A stretch of 64,000 bases of DNA, taken from positions 85,543 to 149,542 of the forward strand of contig NZ_ATNM01000109.1 of the NCBI RefSeq assembly GCF_000427295.1, in the 5' to 3' direction. The stretch comes from Cyclobacterium qasimii M12-11B (GTDB lineage Bacteria; Bacteroidota; Bacteroidia; Cytophagales; Cyclobacteriaceae). Below are positions 55,893 to 64,000 of this stretch, piece by piece. Numbering within the stretch: position 1 is the first letter of the stretch; every line of letters starts with the position of its first letter. The notes under the pieces are model-generated. The model saw nothing but the letters and a program-made list of their open reading frames with translations, was not told the DNA's origin and ran no database searches. The translations under genes were made by a program, and so were the position numbers.

Positions 55893-56987
55893 TTAATTTA
55901 AAATTTCATTTACAATTGAATAGTACCCTCTCGCTTGTTGGTCCATTCCCAAATCGGTAGGATGCGTTCCATCAACAGTTCCTTCCATGGTTAGGCCTAT
56001 GTCTTCCTTTTCCAGGTAATACAATTCTTCCACGCCTTCAGTAATCAACTTTATATAGGCTGCCTTTAACAGTTCATTTCTGTTTTGATAAGCTTCTTTT
56101 CTATCCTTATTAACCAGTTCATCGGTATAGCCGGCATGTTCCACCATAAGGATTGGGGTATCCGGCCTCTTTGCTTTCAATTCTCTCACTGAATCAAGAA
56201 TTCTTTTGGTGACTTCATCCTCGGAGAAGCTATTCCTAACCAAATTGGGTAAACAATCCAGAACATAAAGACTGCTATTAATAGTAGTCATATAGTCAAT
56301 AAGGGGTTCTTCTAATAACCCATTTCCAGAAAAACCCAGGTTGATCATTGGCTTATTAATCATTCTTTCTAAAATCGCAGTCCATGCCATACCTGGCCTG
56401 GAAGCACAGCCTCCTTGAGCAATGGAGGTACCATAAACTACTACAGGCAAATCTTCATTCCCTGGAGCAATAAAACTGAAAGTTGCTTTTTCATTTACCC
56501 CTATTTCAAGAAAAGTCACTTCATTGTACAAAGGCAGATAAAGGTCAAAATCTTTAGCTGTACTACTGTCAGCAATAAGTGGGAAGGTATATTGTATGGT
56601 ATCACCAAAGGAATAATGACCACGAACCCATAGCCAACGATCGCTTTCTCTAGTGTACAGGTCAAGTCCACTTACACCTGTAGCAGGCATATGAGTCTTA
56701 CCGTGAGCCCCAGAAACAACATATTTTACCTTAATTTCTTCAGCATTTGTATTGAATCGCAATTTAACTCCTGCAGCATGTCTGGATAAATCCCATACTG
56801 CTTTTCTTACCTTATTCTCTGCATCAGCTGGGAGTCTGTGGTAATCCACGCCTGGCCATCCCTGACCATGAACAAGATTTTTACCAGGAACACTTAAAGG
56901 ATCTTTCCAACTTAATTCCTCCTGGGCAAAAACCAATGTGAACTGGCAAATTAATAGAGACAGTGCTAAAAACAATCTTAGATTCAT
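55893..56987 (-). CDS. Secreted SGNH/GDSL hydrolase with N-terminal beta domain
   Basis: A 364-residue protein with a signal peptide (LALSLLICQFTLVFAQ). The first 170 residues are the beta-sandwich domain found before some SGNH hydrolases (AGVKLRFNTNAEEIKVKY). The catalytic domain has block I VVYGTSIAQGG, block II NLGFSGNG, a block III-like VLDCLPNLV, and block V GTHPTDLG with the Asp-His pair. Probable activity is carbohydrate esterase. It precedes GH109-type and NagX-like genes on the same strand and is divergent from the sulfatase, from which it is separated by 93 bases. Confidence 0.83.
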   Translation of the reverse strand: MNLRLFLALSLLICQFTLVFAQEELSWKDPLSVPGKNLVHGQGWPGVDYHRLPADAENKVRKAVWDLSRHAAGVKLRFNTNAEEIKVKYVVSGAHGKTHMPATGVSGLDLYTRESDRWLWVRGHYSFGDTIQYTFPLIADSSTAKDFDLYLPLYNEVTFLEIGVNEKATFSFIAPGNEDLPVVVYGTSIAQGGCASRPGMAWTAILERMINKPMINLGFSGNGLLEEPLIDYMTTINSSLYVLDCLPNLVRNSFSEDEVTKRILDSVRELKAKRPDTPILMVEHAGYTDELVNKDRKEAYQNRNELLKAAYIKLITEGVEELYYLEKEDIGLTMEGTVDGTHPTDLGMDQQARGYYSIVNEILN

Positions 56988-57079
56988 CGTGATATAATTA
57001 GTGAAATTATTTTTTGGGAAAGTTTAAGCAACTAATTTAGAAAAATTAAGAAGATAAAACCTAAAAAAATCAATAAACT

Positions 57080-57772
57080 GTGAACCAAATAATTTCTCTC
57101 TGTCTGATTATCGGACTTTCCCTAGGCAATTCCTTAGTGGCCCAAACACGATCCAATAAAAAACCGAATGTTATTGTCATCCTCACTGATGACCAAGGTT
57201 ACAAAGATCTTGGAAGTTACGGGGCTACAGACCTTAAAACCCCCAATATTGATCGATTGGCCAAGGAAGGAGTGAAATTTACCCAATTTTATGCGGCTGC
57301 ACCTGTTTGTTCCCCTTCCAGAGCAGCATTGATGACCGGTAAATACAATTTCAATGCTGGTCTTTTTGGCAATGTCGTTCCTCCCAATTCTGATCCTGAA
57401 GGCAAGTCGGGATTACCTACCGAAGAGGTAACTATGGCAGAAATGTTTAAATCTAACGGTTATAGAACCGGTTTAATAGGCAAATGGCATTTGGGCCATA
57501 CACCAGAGAAATTACCCAATGGTCAGGGATTTGATTATTTCTTTGGACACCAAAGAGGGTGTATTGATAATTATTCACACTTCTTCTTCTGGCATGGTCC
57601 AAACCTTCATGACCTTTATCGAAATGAAACAGAAATCTACAGGCCAGGAGAATTTTTCGGTGACCTGATGGTACAAGAAATGAAGCAGTTTATAAGTGAA
57701 AAATCAGACCAACCCTTTTTTCACTTATTGGGCCATAAATATGCCGCATTACCCTTATCAGGGAGACCCTAA
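57080..57772 (+). CDS. Formylglycine-type sulfatase, N-terminal part (frameshifted)
   Basis: A GTG start gives a signal peptide (MNQIISLCLIIGLSLGNSLVAQ). The sulfatase core follows: VIVILTDDQGYKDLG with the metal Asp pair, CSPSRAALMTGKY with the Cys that becomes formylglycine (near 77), and GKWHLGH. At about residue 212 the frame leaves the family pattern (PFFHLLGHKYAA) and stops. One T too many in the T6 run at 57716-57721 explains this; the gene continues at 57696-58466. The complete protein would be about 462 residues. Confidence 0.85.
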   Translation: MNQIISLCLIIGLSLGNSLVAQTRSNKKPNVIVILTDDQGYKDLGSYGATDLKTPNIDRLAKEGVKFTQFYAAAPVCSPSRAALMTGKYNFNAGLFGNVVPPNSDPEGKSGLPTEEVTMAEMFKSNGYRTGLIGKWHLGHTPEKLPNGQGFDYFFGHQRGCIDNYSHFFFWHGPNLHDLYRNETEIYRPGEFFGDLMVQEMKQFISEKSDQPFFHLLGHKYAALPLSGRP

Positions 57773-58466
57773 ATGGTTGGACTATTATAGTGAGCTAGAA
57801 ACGCCCAGAAAGGAATACGCGGCCTTTGTATCCACAATTGATGATATGGTTGGAGAAATATATTACCACCTCAAAGCCATCGGTGAACTGGATAACACGA
57901 TCATTGTCTACCAGTCAGATCATGGTTTTAGCGTAGAAGAGCGCGCGTTTTTTGGCGGTGGCGATTCAGGAGCTTTAAGTGGGGCTAAATTTAGCATGTT
58001 GGAAGGGGGAATAAGAGTTCCTGCCATTATCAGATTCCCATCCGTAATACCAGAAAGTGAGAGCAGGCACCATTGGGCAAATAGTATCGATTGGATGCCA
58101 ACACTTGCCGAATTAACTGGGATCAATATTCCTTCCAGTCAAAAAATAGATGGTAAAAGTTTGTTGCCCTTGATTTTAGATCCCCAAAAAGCCACCCCAC
58201 ATGAAACCATGTTCTGGGGTACTGGATTTCCTGATGATAAAAGGCATGCCTGGGCAGTTCGTAAAGGCCCCTGGAAATTACTAGGAAATCCTTATGACCC
58301 AACCGGTAAGTTGACCTTTACAGAATCAGACAAACTCTACTTAACCAATATGGAAATGGATTCTACAGAGGTAAATAACCTGGCGGATAAATATCCTGAA
58401 AGGGTAAAAGAGTTAAATGAAATGTATGAAAGTTGGATAAATGAAATAAAAAGTGAAATAAAGTAA
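57696..58466 (+). CDS. Formylglycine-type sulfatase, C-terminal part (frameshifted)
   Basis: This is the continuation of the gene at 57080. From about 57720 it reads TYWAINMPHYPYQGDPKW, the usual F-x-x-Y-x-x-P-H-x-P region, then YQSDHGFSVEER (metal Asp-His), GLLSG-like DSGALSGAKFSMLEGGIRVP, and the C-terminal KGPWKLLGNP strand. No proper start codon is needed, as the frames join at the T6 run. It is an exported aryl- or glycan sulfatase. It is divergent from the SGNH hydrolase. Confidence 0.8.
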   Translation: MKNQTNPFFTYWAINMPHYPYQGDPKWLDYYSELETPRKEYAAFVSTIDDMVGEIYYHLKAIGELDNTIIVYQSDHGFSVEERAFFGGGDSGALSGAKFSMLEGGIRVPAIIRFPSVIPESESRHHWANSIDWMPTLAELTGINIPSSQKIDGKSLLPLILDPQKATPHETMFWGTGFPDDKRHAWAVRKGPWKLLGNPYDPTGKLTFTESDKLYLTNMEMDSTEVNNLADKYPERVKELNEMYESWINEIKSEIK

Positions 58467-58609
58467 GTTGTTTTTACATTTTTCTAATAAATAGTTTCAA
58501 ATTTCAAACCTTATTTATTAAAGTAAAAATAAAGAATTGAGTAAATGATTAAAAATAAATCACATCATAAAAATAGATAAATAAAATTTTAAATCAAACT
58601 TTAGTTAAA

Positions 58610-58650
58610 AATTAAAAAGTAAGAAGAACTTTTCCTTACTTTTTAATTTT
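58610..58650 (+). terminator. Terminator after the sulfatase gene
   Basis: AATTAAAAAGTAAG and CTTACTTTTTAATT form a perfect 14-bp stem around an 11-base loop and end in TT. It lies in the AT-rich gap (58467-58761) before glmS. The remaining gap holds no reading frame; a glmS promoter is expected but no glmS ribozyme-like structure was recognised. Confidence 0.65.
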
Positions 58651-58761
58651 CTAAGGTATTCAGCTCAAAATTCAATGTTGTAATTCATCATTTTTATTCA
58701 TTAAATTTCGGAATAGTATTACATTAACAATTTTTACAATACATTATTCCGATATTTTATT

Positions 58762-60597
58762 ATGTGTGGTATAGTAGCATACATTGGATCCAGAGAAGCA
58801 TATCCAATAATTTTAAAAGGCCTACAGCGCCTGGAATACCGAGGTTATGACAGTTCTGGCGTAGCCCTATTAGACAAGGAATTGTCTGTTTACAAAAAGA
58901 TGGGCAAGGTGGCTGAGCTGGAATCCTCTCTTGTGGGCAAAAACCTTCATGCGCATTCGGGGATTGGCCATACCAGATGGGCAACTCATGGAGAGCCTTC
59001 TGACAGAAATGCACATCCTCACCGCTCCAAATCCGGGAAATTGGCAATGGTACACAATGGTATCATTGAAAATTATGCTCCTATAAAGAAAGAGCTTCAG
59101 CAAAAAGGATATGTTTTTGAGAGTGAAACCGATACGGAAGTATTGCTTCATTTTATAGATGACATTTACCAAAATGATGCCGAAAATCTGGAGGAAGCTG
59201 TAAGAATAGCCCTTAAGCGAATTGTAGGTGCTTACGTAATCATTATTATTGATCAGGACCAACCTGATACATTGATCGCAGCCCGAAAAGGAAGTCCTTT
59301 GGTGATTGGTATCGGTAAAAACGAGCATTTTTTAGCTTCTGATGCTAGCCCAATTATAGAATATACCAAGGAAGTGGTTTATATCAACGATTACGAAATG
59401 GCTATCGTAAAACCTGATGAACTGATCTTAAAAAACCCAGGGAATGAAAGAATAACCCCCTTTATCACCAAGCTTGATATGGAGTTGGCAGCCATAGAAA
59501 AAGGGGGCTATGAACATTTTATGCTGAAAGAAATTTTTGAGCAGCCAACAGCCATTTTTGATTGCCTTAGAGGAAGGCTTGACGCCAAAAGTGGTACCAT
59601 CACGATGGGGGGCATTGACCAACATCTTGATTTATTGAAAGAGGCCAAAAGAATCATAATAGTAGGTTGTGGTACCTCCTGGCATGCTGGCCTTTTGGCG
59701 GAATATGTTCTGGAAGAACTTTGCCGCATACCTGTGGAAGTAGAGTATGCTTCTGAATTTAGGTATAGAAATCCAGTGATAAACCCTGGAGATGTGATCA
59801 TTGCTGTCTCTCAAAGTGGGGAAACAGCAGATACTTTGGTTGCACTTGAAAATGCTAAAAGTAAAGGGGCGTTTATTTTTGGAGTAGTCAATGTCGTAGG
59901 CTCAAGTATTGCCAGGTTATCAGAAGCAGGTGCCTATACCCATGCAGGACCCGAAATAGGTGTAGCCTCTACTAAAGCCTTTACAGCGCAGCTTGCAGTG
60001 CTTTATATGATTGCGATTAAATTGGGCTATGCCAAAGGGACTTTATCGAAAGAAAGGTACCAGCATTACATCAACGAGCTTTCTTTAGTCCCTGAAAAAA
60101 TTCAAGATGTGTTGAATAATGCAGCTTCCATCGAAAAATTAGCTGCTAAATATCAGCACGCAAGAGATTTTCTTTTCCTGGGAAGGGGTTACAATTTTCC
60201 AATTGCCTTAGAAGGGGCGCTTAAATTAAAAGAAATCAGTTATATCCATGCAGAAGGATACCCTGCCGCTGAAATGAAACATGGGCCAATCGCCCTTGTA
60301 GAGGAAACGCTACCTGTGGTATTTGTTGCAACCCGGGACCTTTACCATGAAAAGCTTGTCAGCAATGCCAGAGAGATTAAGGCACGAAAAGGGCTGGTAT
60401 TGGCTGTGGTTACTGAGAATGACACCGTATTTGAAGAAATTGCAGATGACATTATCTCAGTTCCTGCTGCTGATGAACTAATTGCGCCACTGATTAGTGT
60501 AGTACCACTTCAACTTCTGGCCTATTATACTGGCCTTGCAAAAGGACTGGATGTAGACAAACCCAGGAATTTGGCAAAATCTGTCACAGTTGAATAG
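58762..60597 (+). CDS. glmS: Glutamine-fructose-6-phosphate aminotransferase (isomerizing)
   Basis: A 611-residue cytoplasmic enzyme making glucosamine 6-phosphate from fructose 6-phosphate and glutamine, the first step to UDP-GlcNAc. The N-terminal nucleophile Cys2 (MCGIVAYIG), RLEYRGYDSSG, and HTRWATHG belong to the glutaminase domain. Two SIS domains follow: GCGTSWHAG (near 306) and SQSGETADT, then a second with SYIHAEGYPAAEMKHGP. The end DKPRNLAKSVTVE is the family's C-terminus. It is followed after 27 bases by the DUF4954 gene in the same direction. Confidence 0.95.
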   Translation: MCGIVAYIGSREAYPIILKGLQRLEYRGYDSSGVALLDKELSVYKKMGKVAELESSLVGKNLHAHSGIGHTRWATHGEPSDRNAHPHRSKSGKLAMVHNGIIENYAPIKKELQQKGYVFESETDTEVLLHFIDDIYQNDAENLEEAVRIALKRIVGAYVIIIIDQDQPDTLIAARKGSPLVIGIGKNEHFLASDASPIIEYTKEVVYINDYEMAIVKPDELILKNPGNERITPFITKLDMELAAIEKGGYEHFMLKEIFEQPTAIFDCLRGRLDAKSGTITMGGIDQHLDLLKEAKRIIIVGCGTSWHAGLLAEYVLEELCRIPVEVEYASEFRYRNPVINPGDVIIAVSQSGETADTLVALENAKSKGAFIFGVVNVVGSSIARLSEAGAYTHAGPEIGVASTKAFTAQLAVLYMIAIKLGYAKGTLSKERYQHYINELSLVPEKIQDVLNNAASIEKLAAKYQHARDFLFLGRGYNFPIALEGALKLKEISYIHAEGYPAAEMKHGPIALVEETLPVVFVATRDLYHEKLVSNAREIKARKGLVLAVVTENDTVFEEIADDIISVPAADELIAPLISVVPLQLLAYYTGLAKGLDVDKPRNLAKSVTVE

Positions 60598-60624
60598 TTT
60601 ATTTTTTAAACAAAGATTTTTAAC

Positions 60625-62184
60625 ATGAATAAAATCTCGCGTCATCCATTGTCATCTTTGGGCTATCAGTTTATTGATCCTAAATATTTGCCGGAAGGTG
60701 CCGATGAATACTATCTTCGAAACAAACAGAACAGGACAAAAACTTTGTTTCGAAACTTAAGTGCAAGTGAACTTGAACAGCTTGTAAGGAATCACAATCA
60801 AGCTGACAACTGGAACAACATCTTGGTTTCTGATGCTTTTAATCCTGATCTGGTAAAAAATTGTAAATTTTTCGGCTTGATAAGAATTGGGAAATTGGAG
60901 CCTTTTTTCCTTGAATACCATAACTTAAGAATGCCAGTTGGTCTGTACAACAGTACCATTATCAGTTGCGATATTGGGGACAATGTGGTCATCGACAATG
61001 TCAACTACCTTTCCCATTATATTTTAGGCGATGAGGTAGTTTTGGTAAATGTCAATGAAATGTCTACAACAAGCCATGCGAAGTTTGGCAATGGCATTGT
61101 AAAGGAAGGCGAATCAGAAGATGTAAGGATATGGCTTGAGCTCTGCAATGAAAACGGAGGTAGAAAAGTAGCCCCATTTAGTGGCATGCTCCCAGGTGAT
61201 GCCTGGATGTGGTCCAGGTACAGAACAGACGAACGCTTTCAATCCAAACTCCTCTCTTTTACGCAAAACGAATTTGATGTAAAAAGAGGCTATTATGGTA
61301 AAGTAGGCGACCGCTGCATTATTAAGAACACCTTGATCATAAAAGATGTTTGGATCGGATCAGATGCATATATCAAAGGTGCTAATAAACTTAAAAACCT
61401 AACAATACACTCAACGGCAGATGCCAGCACTCAAGTGGGCGAAGGCTGTGAATTGGTAAATGGAATTGTAAGTGAAGGTTGCACCCTTTTCTATGGGGTA
61501 AAAGCAGTGAGGTTTTTAATGGCTGCCCAGTCCCAATTAAAGTATGGTGCCAGACTGATCAATAGCTATTTAGGTTCCAATGCAACCATCTCTTGTTGTG
61601 AGGTTTTGAACTCTCTAATTTTCCCTTCCCATGAACAGCACCATAACAACTCCTTTTTATGTGCTGCCTTGGTACAGGGACAGAGCAATATGGCCGCAGG
61701 TGCCACGGTAGGCTCCAACCATAACTCCAGGGGAGCAGATGGGGAAATCATTGCAGGAAGAGGCTTTTGGCCTGGCTTATGCGTAAGCCTCAAGCACAAT
61801 TCCCGCCTGGCTACTTTTACCATTGTGGCCAAAGGTGATTATCCGGCGGAATTGGATATCCCAATACCCTTTTCTTTGCTGAGCAATGATGTCACCCATG
61901 ATGAATTGATCGTTATGCCCGCTTATTGGTTCCAATACAACCTTTATGCGCTGTCAAGAAACGCCTGGAAATACAAAGCCAGGGACAAGAGAATAGAGAA
62001 ATTTCAACGTTTGGAATTTGATTTTCTAGCTCCTGACAGTATGGTTGAAGTTTTGAATTCCATTACTGTATTAGAAGAGCTTTGTGGAAAGGCTTTCTTT
62101 GCAAAACATCCAACGGGACAAGAAGAGTCCAATCAATCTATTAAACAAAAGGAAAAAAATTGCTTTCTTCAAAGGATCCACTAG
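60625..62184 (+). CDS. DUF4954 family protein, N-terminal part (frameshifted)
   Basis: A 519-residue frame with a left-handed beta-helix character: NSTIISCDIGDNVVIDNVNY, YYGKVGDRCIIKNTLIIKDV, VGEGCELVNGIVSEGCTLF and GATVGSNHNSRGADGEI are hexapeptide-type turns as in nucleotidyltransferase-like acyltransferases. DUF4954 proteins are Bacteroidota-specific, of unknown function, and about 650-740 residues long. Here the frame ends early as KNCFLQRIH. An A added to the A7 run at 62153-62159 joins it to the next frame (LLSSKDPLVKELDIFATGWENS). It is 27 bases after glmS and is likely its operon partner. Confidence 0.82.
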   Translation: MNKISRHPLSSLGYQFIDPKYLPEGADEYYLRNKQNRTKTLFRNLSASELEQLVRNHNQADNWNNILVSDAFNPDLVKNCKFFGLIRIGKLEPFFLEYHNLRMPVGLYNSTIISCDIGDNVVIDNVNYLSHYILGDEVVLVNVNEMSTTSHAKFGNGIVKEGESEDVRIWLELCNENGGRKVAPFSGMLPGDAWMWSRYRTDERFQSKLLSFTQNEFDVKRGYYGKVGDRCIIKNTLIIKDVWIGSDAYIKGANKLKNLTIHSTADASTQVGEGCELVNGIVSEGCTLFYGVKAVRFLMAAQSQLKYGARLINSYLGSNATISCCEVLNSLIFPSHEQHHNNSFLCAALVQGQSNMAAGATVGSNHNSRGADGEIIAGRGFWPGLCVSLKHNSRLATFTIVAKGDYPAELDIPIPFSLLSNDVTHDELIVMPAYWFQYNLYALSRNAWKYKARDKRIEKFQRLEFDFLAPDSMVEVLNSITVLEELCGKAFFAKHPTGQEESNQSIKQKEKNCFLQRIH

Positions 62185-62837
62185 TTAAAGAACTAGACAT
62201 TTTTGCTACTGGATGGGAAAACAGCAAAAGAAAAATCAGACTGATAAAGGTCGCTGAGGCTTATACCCTATTCAAGCAACTTATTCAATACTATCCTGTT
62301 TATTGCTTGTCAGAATATTATTCCAAGGTGGATTTAAGTAATGAAAGCTTCCTAAAAGAATTGACGTCCAAACTTCCTGCCCCTGACATGTGGATTAATG
62401 TCGGTGGACAATTGGTGCCAAAACTTTGTATGGATCAATTGATCGCAGATGTAAAAGAAGGAGAGATTAATAGCTGGAATGACCTGCATGACCGATACAT
62501 AAAACTCGGAAATGAGTATGAGGAAGCTAAAACCAAACATGCTTTTGCCATTGCCTTTGCAGATCAAGGCATAGAAACTTCAGATTTTGATAAAAGCCAA
62601 TTGTTCGAAATGCTGGAAGCATCAAAATCCTTTCGCCAAGCCATGTCTGAAAAAATTTATAGCAGTAGGAAAAAAGACTATGACAACCCTTTTAGAAACA
62701 TGGTATATGCCAACGAAGAAGAAAGAGATCTTGTATTGGGCGCTTTAGAAGACAACGGCTTCATCCAAACTGAAAAAGAGGAAAGTCAGAAATTTATTCA
62801 GCAAATAAATGATTTCCAGAATAGTTTAAACATATAA
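62160..62837 (+). CDS. DUF4954 family protein, C-terminal part (frameshifted; DUF6819-like)
   Basis: This 225-residue frame, which has only a TTG near its start, continues the DUF4954 gene. It contains GWENSKRKIRLIKVAEAYTL, FKQLIQYYPVYCL and helix-rich downstream sequence typical of the C-terminal region of the same proteins. The overlap with the first frame is 25 bases, which supports a single-base frameshift over a separate gene. A terminator 30 bases beyond the stop closes the unit. Confidence 0.75.
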   Translation: MLSSKDPLVKELDIFATGWENSKRKIRLIKVAEAYTLFKQLIQYYPVYCLSEYYSKVDLSNESFLKELTSKLPAPDMWINVGGQLVPKLCMDQLIADVKEGEINSWNDLHDRYIKLGNEYEEAKTKHAFAIAFADQGIETSDFDKSQLFEMLEASKSFRQAMSEKIYSSRKKDYDNPFRNMVYANEEERDLVLGALEDNGFIQTEKEESQKFIQQINDFQNSLNI

Positions 62838-62866
62838 TGGACTGAATTCAACTTGATCCATGAAGT

Positions 62867-62903
62867 AAAAGGGAGCTTAGCTAATGCTATACTCCCTTTT
62901 TTT
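62867..62903 (+). terminator. Terminator after the DUF4954 gene
   Basis: AAAAGGGAG and CTCCCTTTT flank a 16-base loop containing an inner AGC/GCT pairing, followed by TTTTTTT. The small reading frame that begins at 62853 and runs across this hairpin is therefore not credible. Confidence 0.85.
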
Positions 62904-63122
62904 ATCCCTAATTCAGCCAAAACATTCTCATACCAACCCCATGACAATTCTTACCCAATATCTTTTTTACTAGCCCCAAATGCTATTTTTGTTTGGAAAT
63001 ATCCGAAGGCATTAAAAATATCAGCAACTCCTACATGGGTAAATAGTAATCTGCCTTTTTAAACCCCAAATATTTTACTAAATTATATTTAAATCGGCAT
63101 TTGGACCAAATCCACATAAATT

Positions 63123-64000
63123 ATGATCGGAAAAGCTATTTTCACTGTGATTTTTGTTGGTACATTAGGCGCTATAGTCTCAATTCAATCGAATGCGCAA
63201 CCTTGTCCTGATCTCAAAATTGATCCTATTGCACTAAATCAAAGTTATTTAGAGATTCAGTCCCCCGAGGGTATTCATCAAATTCCATTGCCTAATATTA
63301 TGGTTTTCCCGGAAGGCAAAGAACGTATTTACTGCTTACTCCCTGATATTTTAACCAATCAAAACAGTCCAATCATTCAATGGAATGAATTGGTATTAAA
63401 GAAAAGTTTAAACTCAACAGACAAATGGCAGGGAAATATAGACAGAGCAGAATATCACCCTACACTTTGTCTCCCATCCTTGAAACCTGCAAATTTTACA
63501 AATGCCCTATCCTCCTCAGATTTTTATTATGAGACCCAGGCAAATAGGGTGTCAATGCAAGGCAGCATTTCTTTTGCCAACATTGAAGACAATAAAATAA
63601 CATTGCATTTAAACATAGTCGATCAGGAAATCCCAAGGCCAAAAATCAATAATCTATCAGGGCAAATATTTACTTCAACTGGAGAAATGGAAGTGATTTC
63701 TGGTGAAATAAGCTTTGAGGAGAACAAAGGAGTTTTAAGGGGCTCAGGCATCGCTTCCTCCAATTCGGAAAACCAGGGCTTTCAATTTTCAATACCAAAT
63801 TATACCGGGAAGTCTGGGAAGTATATGGTAAATGAAGGAGATGAAAAACATCCTATGTATACCATTTACAACGTAAAAGGTGAGCCTTTAACAGGGTTGG
63901 AAATTTATAAATATGAACTGCAATCGACTGATTTAAGGTTTAAATCATTTTTTGATAAAATCCCCTTTAATGTAGATTCTTTAGACCTACATCGTTTAAA
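63123..64000 (+). CDS. Secreted protein of unknown function, 5' part (runs off the window)
   Basis: From the ATG at 63123 the frame stays open to the last base, about 292 residues. The N-terminus (MIGKAIFTVIFVGTLGAIVS...NAQ) is a signal peptide. The mature part begins PCPDLKIDPIALNQSYLEIQ and is predicted beta-rich, with three Cys (CPDL, IYCLLP, TLCLPS). I do not recognise a domain. The upstream gap (62904-63122) holds the terminator tail and no other feature. Confidence 0.7.
   Translation, partial: MIGKAIFTVIFVGTLGAIVSIQSNAQPCPDLKIDPIALNQSYLEIQSPEGIHQIPLPNIMVFPEGKERIYCLLPDILTNQNSPIIQWNELVLKKSLNSTDKWQGNIDRAEYHPTLCLPSLKPANFTNALSSSDFYYETQANRVSMQGSISFANIEDNKITLHLNIVDQEIPRPKINNLSGQIFTSTGEMEVISGEISFEENKGVLRGSGIASSNSENQGFQFSIPNYTGKSGKYMVNEGDEKHPMYTIYNVKGEPLTGLEIYKYELQSTDLRFKSFFDKIPFNVDSLDLHRL

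Noticed and set aside
58651..58761. A glmS ribozyme or riboswitch upstream of glmS
   Set aside because: The gap is AT-rich and about 110 bases after the terminator; no conserved ribozyme core was seen.
62853..63062. A 69-residue plus-strand frame after the DUF4954 gene
   Set aside because: It lacks an ATG and runs through the intrinsic terminator at 62867-62903.

Overview
The window looks like a chromosomal segment of a marine or aquatic Bacteroidota, most likely family Cyclobacteriaceae (Cyclobacterium/Algoriphagus-like). This is inferred, not tested. The reasons are a low-GC genome, many signal-peptide and lipoprotein genes, a type IX secretion (T9SS) C-terminal sorting domain, several formylglycine-type sulfatases, Planctomycetes-like heme-binding dehydrogenases, GH109-type oxidoreductases, and Bacteroidota-specific small families (DUF4954, DUF1456, PPOX, YhcH). 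No rRNA, tRNA or CRISPR array was seen.

Layout. 1-0.4 kb: the broken 3' end of a sulfatase. 1-5.7 kb (minus): a KduD-like SDR, a zinc-type dehydrogenase, a sterol-desaturase-like hydroxylase and a lipoprotein amidohydrolase. 6.0-8.7 kb: a large lipoprotein with beta-propeller, HEAT and cytochrome c parts. 9.2-16.4 kb: assorted single genes (metallophosphoesterase, PPOX, Fur, a small lipoprotein, a frameshifted small secreted protein, two convergent SDRs, DUF1456 plus polysaccharide deacetylase). 16.8-19.1 kb: a compact 2-keto-3-deoxygluconate module (kdgK, YhcH-like, KDPG aldolase) closed by a strong terminator. Together with KduD at 1 kb this suggests uronate catabolism. 19.2-23.1 kb: small secreted proteins, including a duplicated pair, an exported methyltransferase and a thioesterase. 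23.7-28.5 kb: an SGNH protein followed by a second heme-binding dehydrogenase. 28.7-31.7 kb: VWA and MORN-repeat secreted proteins.

31.9-41.7 kb is the accessory part. It holds unrelated single genes, all on the minus strand (lipoproteins, an MBL-DUF1566-EF-hand fusion, a DUF6933-like protein, a bicupin, a ClC channel), separated by related non-coding spacers, palindromes (one shaped like an integron attC site) and two group II intron 3' ends. It reads like a degenerate gene-cassette array without its recombinase. 41.7-49.8 kb is one giant (about 2,700 residue) T9SS cargo gene split by a frameshift. 50-53 kb: a Bcr/CflA-type transporter and an ABC-F ATPase. 53-58.5 kb: GH109-like, NagX-like, SGNH hydrolase and sulfatase genes, probably for sulfated amino-sugar glycans. 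58.8-62.8 kb: glmS followed by a split DUF4954 gene. The window ends inside a secreted protein of unknown function.

Two themes run across the window. Several families of dispersed palindromic repeats occupy the intergenic gaps. Six genes carry single-base frameshifts at or beside homopolymer runs, which more likely reflects base-calling errors than six independent gene deaths.
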